A stretch of 64,000 nt of DNA from Aquilonibacter sp963703325 (GTDB lineage: Bacteria; Vulcanimicrobiota; Vulcanimicrobiia; Vulcanimicrobiales; Vulcanimicrobiaceae). The number at the start of each line of letters is the position of its first letter. The stretch's first letter is position 1. The stretch covers positions 1,984,001-2,048,000 of the forward strand of contig OY969805.1 in NCBI GenBank assembly GCA_963703325.1. Direction: 5' to 3'. This document shows positions 1 through 8,704 of the stretch, piece by piece. The notes beneath the pieces are model-generated. The model saw only the letters and a program-made list of their open reading frames with translations, did no database searches and had not been told where the DNA came from. A program made the translations under genes and the position numbers.

Positions 1-65
1 GCCGGCGGGTACGGATGCATCTCGTAGAACGCACTCACTTCGTCGTGCATGAGTGCTTCGCTCAT
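1..65 (-). CDS. N-terminus of a probable class I methyltransferase (cut by window edge)
   Basis: An ATG at 65 on the minus strand opens a frame that runs off the window after about 21 codons. It begins one base after the stop codon of the sulfatase gene, so the two are probably co-transcribed. The residues FYEMHPYPP are visible; an FYE.HPYPP stretch is common near the N-terminus of a group of SAM-dependent methyltransferases. Nothing more can be seen, so the assignment is tentative. Confidence 0.4.
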   Translation of the reverse strand, partial: MSEALMHDEVSAFYEMHPYPP

Positions 66-66
66 G

Positions 67-1581
67 CTAGCCGTGGGGTGTCTTAATCGATTCCATCACC
101 GAATCCAGATTGAACGATGCGGGCTTCTGGCGCGGTGGGAACTTGACGAAGTCTTCGACTTGTTGCGCGACCACCGCTTGCATGAGGTAGAGCTGCGGTG
201 CATGGTCGACCATCCAATCCCAATACGTATTCGAATTGAAATCGGACCGTTCGAACGGATCACGTCGCATATTCATGATGTGCGGAAGCCGCAGTTTCAC
301 GAACGGCTCAGCCCACTGTGACATCTGGTTTGCACGTTGGAGCGATAGATTGAATTTGTAGTCTCCAACGCGGCACGCGATGACCTCTCCGTCGTCGCTG
401 AAGTACATGATCCAGTTACGCGGGCTCTCTTTTGCCTGACCGCTAAAATATGGGATCATGTTGTAGCCATCGAGGTGGACATTGTACTTCTGGCCGTTGA
501 TCGTGGTGCCCTTAAGCAGTTGCTCGGTGATGTCGGGATTGCCGGCGGCGGCGAGCAATGTCGGGAACATGTCGATATGTGAGACGATCCCGGTGTACAC
601 CGATCCGGGCTTGATCGTCCCGGGCCAGCGTATGAAGCACGGTACGCGCCAACCGCCTTCCCAGTTTGAGTCCTTCTGACCGCGGAACGGCGTTGTCGCA
701 CCGTCGGGCCAGGTGTCGTTTTCCGGGCCGTTGTCGGTCGAGTACATGACGATCGTGTTGTCCTCAATGCCGAGCTCCTTGAGCTTGTCGAGCATCATGC
801 CGATCTGCTCGTCGTGCACGACCATGCGATCGCTGTACGGATCCTGTCCGCTCTTGCCGAGATTCTTTTCGGCGACGTGCGTGCGGAAATGCATCGCCGT
901 CGAGTTGTACCACAGGAAGAAGGGTTGGTCGGCCTTGGCCTGCTTTTCCATCCACGCGAGTGCCGCCGAAGTGACCTCCTCGTCGATCGTCTCCATGCGC
1001 TTCTTGGTGAGCGGCCCAGTGTCAACGATTGTCTGCTTGCCGACTTTCCCGAAGCGCGGATCGACGGTTGTGTCGTCCTTGTCGGTCGCTACACAATGCA
1101 ACACGCCGCGCGGCCCAAACATTGCTTTAAACTTGGGATCTTTCGGATAGTCGGGCAGTTCGGGTTCTTCCTCGGCATTGAGGTGGTACAGGTTGCCGAA
1201 GAATTCATCGAAGCCGTGGACCGTCGGCAAGTACTCGTTGCGATCGCCGAGGTGATTCTTGCCGAACTGGCCGGTGGCGTAGCCAAGCGGCTTGAGGGCT
1301 TCCGCGATGGTCGGGTCTTCTTTCTGAAGGCCAACATTTGCGCCGGGCATGCCGACCTTGGTGAGGCCGGTGCGGATCGGGTTCTGTCCGGCGATGAAGC
1401 AGGCGCGACCGGCGGTGCAGCTCTGCTGTGAATAGTAGTCGGTGAACAGGCCGCCTTCGTTCGCGACGCGGTCGATGTTGGGGGTCCGGTAGCCCATCAT
1501 CCCGTTACTGAATTTGCTGATATTCCAGATGCCGATATCGTCGCCCCAGAGTATCAGAATATTGGGTTTCTTCGCAGGCAT
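67..1581 (-). CDS. Arylsulfatase (type I sulfatase family)
   Basis: Hydrolyses sulfate esters using a formylglycine residue. The metal-binding GDDIG lies near the N-terminus. CTAGR fits the C-x-P/A-x-R signal at which a maturase converts cysteine to formylglycine. GKNHLGD, STDNGPE and an NWEGGWRVP segment are further family motifs. Length, about 504 residues, is normal. I start at the ATG at 1581 (MPAKKPN) because an AAGGGAG ribosome site lies 12 bases upstream; an in-frame GTG at 1593 abuts that site. No signal peptide is seen, so it may act in the cytoplasm. No formylglycine-generating enzyme is in the window. The physiological substrate cannot be inferred. Confidence 0.9.
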   Translation of the reverse strand: MPAKKPNILILWGDDIGIWNISKFSNGMMGYRTPNIDRVANEGGLFTDYYSQQSCTAGRACFIAGQNPIRTGLTKVGMPGANVGLQKEDPTIAEALKPLGYATGQFGKNHLGDRNEYLPTVHGFDEFFGNLYHLNAEEEPELPDYPKDPKFKAMFGPRGVLHCVATDKDDTTVDPRFGKVGKQTIVDTGPLTKKRMETIDEEVTSAALAWMEKQAKADQPFFLWYNSTAMHFRTHVAEKNLGKSGQDPYSDRMVVHDEQIGMMLDKLKELGIEDNTIVMYSTDNGPENDTWPDGATTPFRGQKDSNWEGGWRVPCFIRWPGTIKPGSVYTGIVSHIDMFPTLLAAAGNPDITEQLLKGTTINGQKYNVHLDGYNMIPYFSGQAKESPRNWIMYFSDDGEVIACRVGDYKFNLSLQRANQMSQWAEPFVKLRLPHIMNMRRDPFERSDFNSNTYWDWMVDHAPQLYLMQAVVAQQVEDFVKFPPRQKPASFNLDSVMESIKTPHG

Positions 1582-1702
1582 GGTTGTGTACACTCCCTTT
1601 TAGCGTTCCTCGATGGTAGTCCCGAGAAGTGAACGACAGGCGGCCCGGTCCAGGACGCCGCCAGGGTCAGCACCCGGCGGTCACCAATAGGGCCTGTGCC
1701 GC

Positions 1703-1789
1703 GGAGAGGTGGCAGAGTGGTTTAATGCAGCGGTCTTGAAAACCGCAGGACGTGAAAGCGTTCCGTGGGTTCGAAACCCACCCTCTCCT
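1703..1789 (+). tRNA. tRNA-Ser (anticodon TGA)
   Basis: A cloverleaf can be drawn by hand. The acceptor arms are GGAGAGG (1703-1709) and CCTCTCC (1782-1788). The anticodon stem GCGGT/ACCGC has TGA at 1737-1739. A long variable arm is present and the T stem is GTGGG/CCCAC with loop TTCGAAA. The long variable arm and UGA anticodon give serine. CCA is not encoded. The discriminator base (1789) reads T, whereas serine tRNAs normally carry G. Confidence 0.93.
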
Positions 1790-1824
1790 TAGAATCTTTG
1801 CTCGCGAGAGCGGGGGCATGTATC

Positions 1825-2211
1825 ATGCAAACCGCCGAGAACTTTCGAGACGGCAAGTTGCTGCGAATCTTCGTCGATGAAGCCGACCGGCGTGGACTGC
1901 AGCCGACCTACACGGCGATCGTGGAGTTCTTAAGGAAGCGTGGCGTCGCGGGCGCGACCGTCTTTCGCGGGATCGAAGGCTTCGGCGGTCACGGTGAGGT
2001 GCACATGGCCAAAGTGTTCTCGTGGCTGCCGAATTTGCCGATCCTGATCGAAGTCGTCGACGATTGGGCGGTGCTCGAACCGCTGATCGGCGAGCTCGAG
2101 ACGATGATGGGCGAGGGACTGCTCACGATCGAGGCCGCGCAGTACCTGCGCCTCTCCAGGCCGAAGCGGACGCCGGCCGAGAAACCAGCGTCCGGAAGCG
2201 AAGCTCGTTAG
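1825..2211 (+). CDS. DUF190 family protein (paralogue 1)
   Basis: A 128-residue protein of the DUF190 family, a ferredoxin-fold family of PII-like trimers often found beside crcB fluoride channel genes. The core GKLLRIFVDE, GATVFRGIEGFG and LPILIEVVD segments match the second DUF190 gene at 16321. The frame is open from 1765, but that region lies inside the tRNA, so I start at ATG 1825 behind a purine-rich ribosome site. Its last bases overlap the end of the convergent Ehr operon by 4 bases. No fluoride riboswitch is visible just upstream. Biochemical role unknown. Confidence 0.85.
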   Translation: MQTAENFRDGKLLRIFVDEADRRGLQPTYTAIVEFLRKRGVAGATVFRGIEGFGGHGEVHMAKVFSWLPNLPILIEVVDDWAVLEPLIGELETMMGEGLLTIEAAQYLRLSRPKRTPAEKPASGSEAR

Positions 2212-4334
2212 TTCATCATCGCTACAACCGCGAGCGCTACGAGCAGCGTTCCGAGCGCGTAGCCGACGTAGGCCGAAAGCCGTCCGTGATGCATCTTAGC
2301 GAAAAACGATGCGGCTCGGCGAACTGCCGTGGCGATCGGCGCGCTGAGCAGCCGGTCGGCGAGAAACACATCCTCGCGCTCTCGAAGAATGGCAGCGCGA
2401 AAATGCTCGTGAATCGTTTCGCGCCGATTTTCAATCTCGGTGGGGTTGAAGATTGCATCGAAGATGACGCGGACGGGATTCGAGAAGCCGGTTGCCGTGT
2501 ACGTCATCTCCGGCGACAAGATCTTTTGGCCGCCTGCCCACACCTTCGATCGCTCAACACGCCGGGCGCGCGTCATAAATCGAACCACGCCGTAAGTGAC
2601 GAGCAACAAGACGATGATGATCGCGCACAAGTAGGTGGTCGACATTGCGAAGACCACCGGATTCGCTTCGCCGCCGCGCAGCATCACGACAAGCCCTCGT
2701 CCCGGAAGCCACGCCCCGATCTGTGCACCAAGAGCATGGAACGTCGCAACGAAGTCCGCCGGTAGCGGATTCGGCGGGGCGTCGGGCTTGAAGAACGGCG
2801 GAACGAGCGTGCCGGTGACGACGTCCGAACCCAACGCCGTGGCTGATGCCCTGCCGATGACCGGCAAAACATAGGTAGGCAAGACGCCCAGCAGCACGCA
2901 CTCGAGCGCGAGCAGCCCCATGCCGAGCAGCATGCTGCGCGAAGCCTCCGCGGCTTTCGGACGTGGCGTGCGCTGCACCCCGAGAAACGACATACCGAAC
3001 GCCTTCACAAAGCAGGTCACCGTGAGCGCTGCAGTGAGCGCGAGCGTCGCGCCGCAGAGGGCAAAGATCACGCGGAATGTCAGGGGATTGAGCTCAGCGC
3101 TGCGGAGCAATGCCTGAAACGTCATCCATTCGCTGACGAAGCCGTTGAGTGGCGGTATGGCCGATATCGCGAACACGCCGACGCAGAACAGTGCCGTCGT
3201 CATCGGCAGGACGCGAATGATTCCGCCGAGTGCATTCATGGACCGTGTACCGAGCTTGGCGTCGACCGTCGCGGCCCCCAAAAAGAGCAGTCCCTTGTAA
3301 GCGGAGTGATTCGCGAGATGATACATCCCGGCAGCAAAGCCGATCCCTGCCAAGAACGGTTGATGTTCGGCGGCGAACACGAAGGCCGCGCCGAACCCGG
3401 TCAGCGCAATCCCGATGTTCTCGATCGAACTGTAGGCAAGCATCGCTTTGAGATCGTCCTCGATCGTGGCGTAGAGTATGCCGACCAGTGCCGATGCAGC
3501 GCCGACGATCATGACGACCAGGCCCTGGGCCGGAATGCGCGACGGCGCGAGGACCATGTCGACCAGCACAATTCCGTAGACGCCCACATTGAGTATCACG
3601 CCCGAAAGCAGCGCCGACACGTTTCCTGGTGCGAGCGGATGCGCGCGGGGCAGCCAAGAGTTGATGGGCAGGAGCCCCGCCTTCACCCCGAATCCGAAGA
3701 AGGCAAGCAGAAACACGCACCACGACAAGGGGGCACTCAACGGTTCTGCCGGCGCTGCAAACGAGAGCGAGCCGCCGCGTGCGAGCAATACGCCAAGAAG
3801 CGCGGCCATAGTACCCGCTTCGCTCATCCCGAGCATAACGAATGCCGCGCGGGCGTTGACGGCACGACGCCACTCGAATGCAACGAGGAACGCGCTTGCG
3901 ATCGCGATGATCTCCCAAACGATGAAGAACGACGTGACGTCACGGCAGACGAATAGCCCGATGATCCCGGCAAGCAGGATGCAATACCACACCGTGAAAC
4001 TGCGCAGCGAGTAGTCCCCGGCGTATCGCTCAAGATAACGAACGGTGAAGAGCGACGTCGGCACGTACACGAGCGACGCTACGCACTCAAACCATGCGCC
4101 GAGCGTCGTCGAGCCAATCGTGATCGAACCAACGATCGGCAGCGTCCACAACGCGACGTCGCCGCTCGGGCCGGCGGCCAGACAGATTGCGCCCCCGATG
4201 AACGATAGTGTAGCGGCCGTACAGCACGTTAGCGCAAGGACACGCGACGAGTATCGTTCCCCGAGCACGACTGCGACGATCGCGCCGAGAGGACATAGCG
4301 CAATTGCCGCGACCGTCACGACGAGCGCGGTCAT
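2208..4334 (-). CDS. HyfB-like proton-pumping membrane subunit of an Ehr complex
   Basis: Antiporter-like subunit of the NuoL/M/N superfamily, about 708 residues. It has many transmembrane helices and the conserved VKAGLLPINSWLPRAHP region with the channel lysine. The extra C-terminal part beyond the antiporter core is typical of HyfB/HycC. The true start is ATG 4334, which overlaps the stop of the upstream gene (ATGA); the longer open frame upstream is arginine-rich read-through of the preceding gene. Last gene of a six-gene operon (HyfC, E, F, G, I, B order). It would translocate protons or sodium in the membrane, driven by the soluble arm. Confidence 0.88.
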   Translation of the reverse strand: MTALVVTVAAIALCPLGAIVAVVLGERYSSRVLALTCCTAATLSFIGGAICLAAGPSGDVALWTLPIVGSITIGSTTLGAWFECVASLVYVPTSLFTVRYLERYAGDYSLRSFTVWYCILLAGIIGLFVCRDVTSFFIVWEIIAIASAFLVAFEWRRAVNARAAFVMLGMSEAGTMAALLGVLLARGGSLSFAAPAEPLSAPLSWCVFLLAFFGFGVKAGLLPINSWLPRAHPLAPGNVSALLSGVILNVGVYGIVLVDMVLAPSRIPAQGLVVMIVGAASALVGILYATIEDDLKAMLAYSSIENIGIALTGFGAAFVFAAEHQPFLAGIGFAAGMYHLANHSAYKGLLFLGAATVDAKLGTRSMNALGGIIRVLPMTTALFCVGVFAISAIPPLNGFVSEWMTFQALLRSAELNPLTFRVIFALCGATLALTAALTVTCFVKAFGMSFLGVQRTPRPKAAEASRSMLLGMGLLALECVLLGVLPTYVLPVIGRASATALGSDVVTGTLVPPFFKPDAPPNPLPADFVATFHALGAQIGAWLPGRGLVVMLRGGEANPVVFAMSTTYLCAIIIVLLLVTYGVVRFMTRARRVERSKVWAGGQKILSPEMTYTATGFSNPVRVIFDAIFNPTEIENRRETIHEHFRAAILREREDVFLADRLLSAPIATAVRRAASFFAKMHHGRLSAYVGYALGTLLVALAVVAMMN

Positions 4335-5047
4335 GGACGCGAGACCTGGCCGCAGACTAAGCGCAACGCATCGACGATTGCGAGTGGCGGCGGCGGACAC
4401 CCGGGAACGACGAGGTCGACCGGAATGACCTCGGCGATGCCTCCGGACGACATGAGTGACGGGCCGAACACGCCGCCGCTTGCGGCGCACGCCCCGACAG
4501 CGACCACGCGCTTCGGTTCCGGCATGGCTTCGTAAGCTCCACGCAGCGCGTCGTGCATCTGGCGCGTCGCGGGTCCGACGACGAGCAGCACGTCCGCCTG
4601 ACGTGGCGTCGGCGTGATGAAGATGCCGAACCGATGGAGATTGTAGGATGGGCCGTTCATCTGTGCCAGTTCGTTCAGACACGAACCGCAATCGCCGGCG
4701 TCAACGATTCGTACGTACAGCGAACGCCTAAAGCCACCGCCCAGCGGTTCGCGCGCATCGCGATCCGGTGGGTGCGCCCAGGTCACGTCGTGTCGCCAGT
4801 TCTGTCCGTCTGCGCCTTTGCACCGCATGCAGTGAACGCAGCAATCCTCGTTGACGCGCGCGATCGCCGCGGCCGCTTCGATCGCACCGGTGGGACACGC
4901 CGCTGCCAGCGCGACCGCTCGTTCCTTCGTGTTATGGATCGTGGTTTTCGGCAAACCGGGCGAGAGCGACGCTGCAACGTCGCCGCCGCCAGGCATCGGT
5001 TCGGTTCGAATGCCCGCAAGCAGCCCGCGCAGGAACCAGTTCTTCAT
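4331..5047 (-). CDS. HyfI/NuoB-like small subunit fused to a one-cluster ferredoxin domain
   Basis: A 238-residue two-part protein. The C-terminal part is NuoB/HyfI-like: CGSC, VGACA and VPGCPPPP supply four cysteines for the proximal [4Fe-4S] cluster. The first 90 or so residues resemble a HycF/NuoI-type ferredoxin, but with only ACPTGAI and CCVHCMRC. That equals one complete ligand set (CxxCxxC plus one CP) instead of the usual two clusters. It overlaps its neighbours by 4 bases on both sides. Its role would be electron transfer from an unknown donor towards the large subunit. The fusion may replace a separate HyfH/HycF subunit, which is not encoded in the operon. Confidence 0.83.
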   Translation of the reverse strand: MKNWFLRGLLAGIRTEPMPGGGDVAASLSPGLPKTTIHNTKERAVALAAACPTGAIEAAAAIARVNEDCCVHCMRCKGADGQNWRHDVTWAHPPDRDAREPLGGGFRRSLYVRIVDAGDCGSCLNELAQMNGPSYNLHRFGIFITPTPRQADVLLVVGPATRQMHDALRGAYEAMPEPKRVVAVGACAASGGVFGPSLMSSGGIAEVIPVDLVVPGCPPPPLAIVDALRLVCGQVSRP

Positions 5048-6612
5048 CGGTCGTTCTCCGCGACGGAAAGGTCGAGCGTAGCGAGCACGATCGGGAAATC
5101 CTGGAACGCGAAGTCTTCCGTCGCGACGTGGAAGCCGTGCCAGTTTCTAAACGACGGTGGCGTCAACCGGTACCGCGTGATGACTCCGTCGCCGTCCAAC
5201 TCGACCCAATGCACCGAGGCGCCGCGCGGCGCCTCGCTCCAGCCGACGGCGCCGCCCTCGCGCACTCGCACCTCCCCGAACACCGGGCCGTTGGGGAGAC
5301 CTTCCAAAAGCGCTCGCATGATCCGCAGCGACTGCGTCATCTCCGCGAAAAGCACACGCAACCGTGCATAGCCGTCGCCGTCCTTCTCAATCGGCACATC
5401 GAACCGAATGTTTCGGTACGCGCCGTATGGCTGCACTCGTCGCATGTCCAACGCAACGCCGCTCGCGCGTGCAAACGGCCCGACGATTTCGAACGTGTGC
5501 GCGGCGTTCTCCGAAACGATGCCGACCTGCTCGATCCGGTCGAGGAAACTGCTCGACGCCTCCAACGCTGCCCGGAGCGACTCGACCTTTTTCTCGAGCG
5601 CTTCCGCTGCGGCGAGGGCCGCTCGCAGCGAACTCGGATCGTAGTCTCGCATCACTCCGCCCACAGCCAACGTGCCGAAGAGGTAGCGGTGTCCGGCGAG
5701 TGAGCCGCTGATGCGCAGAAGTTGCTCTTCGATGCAGATCGCCTGGCTTTCAGCGACCGTCAGTGCGGTGGAGGCGCATATCTCACGGATCGACGTCATG
5801 TGGTGACGCAGCCGTTCCAACTCGGCCAAAAAGGCGCGCAGGTACGACGCGCGTGCGGGAACCGAGACGCCGAGCGCGCGTTCTACCGCGTGACAGTAGG
5901 CGAGGCCGTTGCCGATGGCGGACGTTCCGTTGCAACGCTCCGCAAGCAGAAGCACGTCCGGCATGGTGCGGCCTTCGGCGATCTTCTCGATGGCGCGGTA
6001 CTTGAAGAACAGCCGCGGAACGGCGCGCACCACGTCTTCGCCGACGGTTTCGAGAAGAAACAGCGCCGATTCTGCTTCGCCCGAGTAGACAGGCCCGACC
6101 GTCATTACGAAAGCTCCCTCTTCTTCGAGGACGCGTTTGGGATGCCACTCGCGCCGCGTCAGGGGCATGTCATCGGCAGACACCACCTGCGGGCGCATCA
6201 GCCCGAGGTTCTCAGCCCACTGATCGTCGTGCAGCACGAAGTCGCCAAGGCGCGGATGTTCGAGGAAACGTATCGAAAAGAGATCTTCGATTTCGCGTTC
6301 GAACCAGTCGGACGCAATGGTGACGTTGGTAAGGCTCGGAAGCTCCCGCTCGACCGGATCAACGGCGATACGCAGCTCCGCCCATCCTGGATGCCGCGTT
6401 GCGTAGAGAAGGTAGCGCACGTCCAATCCGCGACCGTTCTCTCGCGCGACGATGGTCCCGATCCGCCACATCTGCGCGCGGAAGAGCTTTACCAGCGCAC
6501 GGAGGTTGCGGGCGTTGACGTCCGCATAGATCGTTTCATCGACAACGCGCCATTCGATCGACGGCCAAATGGAGCGCATGAGTTCCGCGAATTCGGTCAG
6601 CATCAGGCTCAT
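5044..6612 (-). CDS. HyfG-like (NuoCD-type) large subunit lacking NiFe ligands
   Basis: A 522-residue protein with an N-terminal NuoC-like domain (SDWFEREIEDLFSIRF is the NuoC signature) and a C-terminal NuoD/hydrogenase large-subunit domain. True hydrogenases have two CxxC motifs. Here the first position reads RCNGTSAIGNG, with one cysteine only. The C-terminus reads DLSVAENDR where HycE-type proteins have DPCYSCTDR. The NiFe site therefore cannot form, which is the definition of energy-converting hydrogenase-related (Ehr) complexes. It may bind quinone or another substrate, as NuoD does. Start ATG 6612 overlaps the upstream stop (ATGA); the longer frame upstream is not coding. Confidence 0.85.
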   Translation of the reverse strand: MSLMLTEFAELMRSIWPSIEWRVVDETIYADVNARNLRALVKLFRAQMWRIGTIVARENGRGLDVRYLLYATRHPGWAELRIAVDPVERELPSLTNVTIASDWFEREIEDLFSIRFLEHPRLGDFVLHDDQWAENLGLMRPQVVSADDMPLTRREWHPKRVLEEEGAFVMTVGPVYSGEAESALFLLETVGEDVVRAVPRLFFKYRAIEKIAEGRTMPDVLLLAERCNGTSAIGNGLAYCHAVERALGVSVPARASYLRAFLAELERLRHHMTSIREICASTALTVAESQAICIEEQLLRISGSLAGHRYLFGTLAVGGVMRDYDPSSLRAALAAAEALEKKVESLRAALEASSSFLDRIEQVGIVSENAAHTFEIVGPFARASGVALDMRRVQPYGAYRNIRFDVPIEKDGDGYARLRVLFAEMTQSLRIMRALLEGLPNGPVFGEVRVREGGAVGWSEAPRGASVHWVELDGDGVITRYRLTPPSFRNWHGFHVATEDFAFQDFPIVLATLDLSVAENDR

Positions 6613-8045
6613 GCTCCCAAGACTCGCGCGGCGCTTTCGAGCGCCTGCGAGAGACCGGTCGGGATCCACACGCCGAGCACGAAAACGGGAATAGCAGCGA
6701 GCCCAAGAGCAAGCGTGCAGGTCGTCGGCACACGCCGTCGGGTCGCGATGCTGGGTTTGCCGGAAAGCATCGACGTCACGTGCCACATCACCCCGAAGAA
6801 GGCGATAACGATGAACAGCACGAGGAGTGCCGCCACGATGTAACCGTGCGTCTGCAATGCCGCGCGCAGAATCGCAAGCTCGCTCGGGAAAACGGCCATG
6901 GGAGGAGCGCCGCCGATCGCCAGACCGCCGACCAGCAGTCCCGCACTGGCGACGCGGCTCATCCCGAGCAATCCGCGGACGTCAGCGATGTCGCGTGAAC
7001 CCGTAACGATGAGCGCAATGCCGGCAGCATAGAAACAGAACGACTTCGTAACCGCGTGCGCGAGCATTTGCCACAGCGTCGCCGTGTCTCCCAACGGCGT
7101 GAGTATGCTCGCCGCGACTAGCATGATCCCCATGTGCTCGACGGTCGAAAACGCGAATAGCCGCTTATAGTCGTGTGCCTGGACGATGAGGAGCGCCGCC
7201 ACCCCGACCGAAATCAATCCGACGACGGCGAACCAGGTTCCGACGTGCAGCGAGGTGTCACCCGCGAACACACTGCGAAGGCGCAGCAACACGTAGAGCA
7301 CCGCGCTGGTTTCGATGCCGGAGAGCATCGCGCAGACCGGTGAAGGGGCCTGGCTATGCGCATCGGGAAGCCACGTGTGCAGCGGGACCAGACCAATTTT
7401 CGCGCCGTATCCGACGAGCAACAGCACGAAGGCCGCGCCAAGCAATGCGTGCGACATGTTCGGTGCCGCGGTCCTCAAACCGGACCAGGTGAAATCGGTG
7501 CTGCCGGTCGTGTGAAGCGCCCAGAACAGCACAAGTATACCGAGGACGGCGGTGGTTGCTCCGAGCAGCGTGAGAATCATGTACTTCCACGCGGCCTCTA
7601 CGGCCTGGGGCGTGAGGGCGTAGCTCACGAGCAACACCGAGAGCAGCGTCGTCAGTTCGACGAAGATCCAGACGAGGCCGAGTTCGCTCACGAGCGGTAT
7701 ACAGAGCATCGAAAACGCAAACAGATTGAAGTTCGCGTGGTAGAGGCGCACCCGGCGATCTGAGTTTTCCTCCGCACTCATATAGCCCCATGAATAGAGC
7801 GAAGCCGTCAGATAGACGAACGCAATCAGTACGAGCAGAAAAGCCCCCAATGAATCGGCTTCGACCCAGCCGCGCGCGACGCTGAGCGTCGCCCCGAAAC
7901 GCAGCATCCCGAGCACGCGCAGCGACAGCGCAAATACCACGACCGCAGCGATCAAAGTGACGGGCGGCGCGGTGCGACCGCTGCGCGGTATCGCACACCA
8001 CAACGCAGCTAGGAGCGCGATTGCCGGAATGGCAAGCAGCGTCAT
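6609..8045 (-). CDS. HyfF-like proton-pumping membrane subunit
   Basis: A 478-residue second antiporter-like subunit (NuoL/M/N family). AKIGLVPLHTWLPDAHSQAPS and the helix with TVEHMGI are the conserved channel segments. More than a dozen hydrophobic helices are visible. The start at ATG 8045 overlaps the HyfE-like stop by 4 bases; the upstream extension of the open frame is a shadow of HyfE. With the HyfB-like subunit it gives the complex two putative ion channels. Confidence 0.87.
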   Translation of the reverse strand: MTLLAIPAIALLAALWCAIPRSGRTAPPVTLIAAVVVFALSLRVLGMLRFGATLSVARGWVEADSLGAFLLVLIAFVYLTASLYSWGYMSAEENSDRRVRLYHANFNLFAFSMLCIPLVSELGLVWIFVELTTLLSVLLVSYALTPQAVEAAWKYMILTLLGATTAVLGILVLFWALHTTGSTDFTWSGLRTAAPNMSHALLGAAFVLLLVGYGAKIGLVPLHTWLPDAHSQAPSPVCAMLSGIETSAVLYVLLRLRSVFAGDTSLHVGTWFAVVGLISVGVAALLIVQAHDYKRLFAFSTVEHMGIMLVAASILTPLGDTATLWQMLAHAVTKSFCFYAAGIALIVTGSRDIADVRGLLGMSRVASAGLLVGGLAIGGAPPMAVFPSELAILRAALQTHGYIVAALLVLFIVIAFFGVMWHVTSMLSGKPSIATRRRVPTTCTLALGLAAIPVFVLGVWIPTGLSQALESAARVLGA

Positions 8046-8704
8046 GGACGTTCCTTCAGCGACGCGAGCCCGCCGACTTCGGTTGTTCCCAACCTGCGGT
8101 ACGCGATCCGGGCCAGGAGCGCTACGATGAACGCAAGTAGCGGAACGTCGAATGCGATGGCGAGTTCCGCAATGAGTGGGAAATCCGGTGCAATGGCAAT
8201 TCCGGCCAGGAAAGCAGCGTTCTCCATGGCGAGAAGACCCAGCAGTTGTGGTACCGCTTCGGTTCGTACCGCGAGCACGAGCAATCCCACGAGCAGGGCG
8301 GCAAAGCCCATCGAAATGTTGGCCGGCGAGAGATTCGGAGCCGCGTGCACAAGATGCTGAGCGAACGCGTACCCGGCGAATGTCAGACCGAGGGCGAGAA
8401 GCAGCGTCGTCGGAACGTCGAGTGCCTGCGATAGCTCGCGCCGCCGGTTGATTTCTCCCGGTACCATCACGCGCAGTAGCCACGGTATGATGATGGCCTT
8501 CGACGCCACCGTGACGCAACCGAGCGTGAACAAGTGCCACGAGAACGGAACGGCACCGAGGAGAAACGCCGAGGCCGCGAGCAGCAGCGACTGAACGATG
8601 AATATCTGCATGCAAGCGCCGATTTGACGCGTCACCGTCATCGCGATCGTGCTGATGATGAAGAGCCCAAGCACGAGCGAGTTGAGTTCGATCAGCAACG
8701 TCAT
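8042..8704 (-). CDS. HyfE-like (NuoK-type) membrane subunit
   Basis: A 220-residue membrane protein with about six helices, matching hydrogenase-4 component E, whose C-terminal half is NuoK-like. The conserved middle (KAIIIPWLL, then VRTEAVPQLLGLLAMENA with its membrane glutamate) is visible. Start ATG 8704 overlaps the stop of the HyfC-like gene. It sits between the two ends of the membrane arm in the usual Hyf order. Confidence 0.85.
   Translation of the reverse strand: MTLLIELNSLVLGLFIISTIAMTVTRQIGACMQIFIVQSLLLAASAFLLGAVPFSWHLFTLGCVTVASKAIIIPWLLRVMVPGEINRRRELSQALDVPTTLLLALGLTFAGYAFAQHLVHAAPNLSPANISMGFAALLVGLLVLAVRTEAVPQLLGLLAMENAAFLAGIAIAPDFPLIAELAIAFDVPLLAFIVALLARIAYRRLGTTEVGGLASLKERP

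Noticed and set aside
1594..1702. GATGGTAGTCCCGAG-like segment resembling a fluoride aptamer before the first DUF190 gene
   Set aside because: It lacks the TGATGGCTCC half and the pseudoknot partner, and the tRNA lies between it and the gene.
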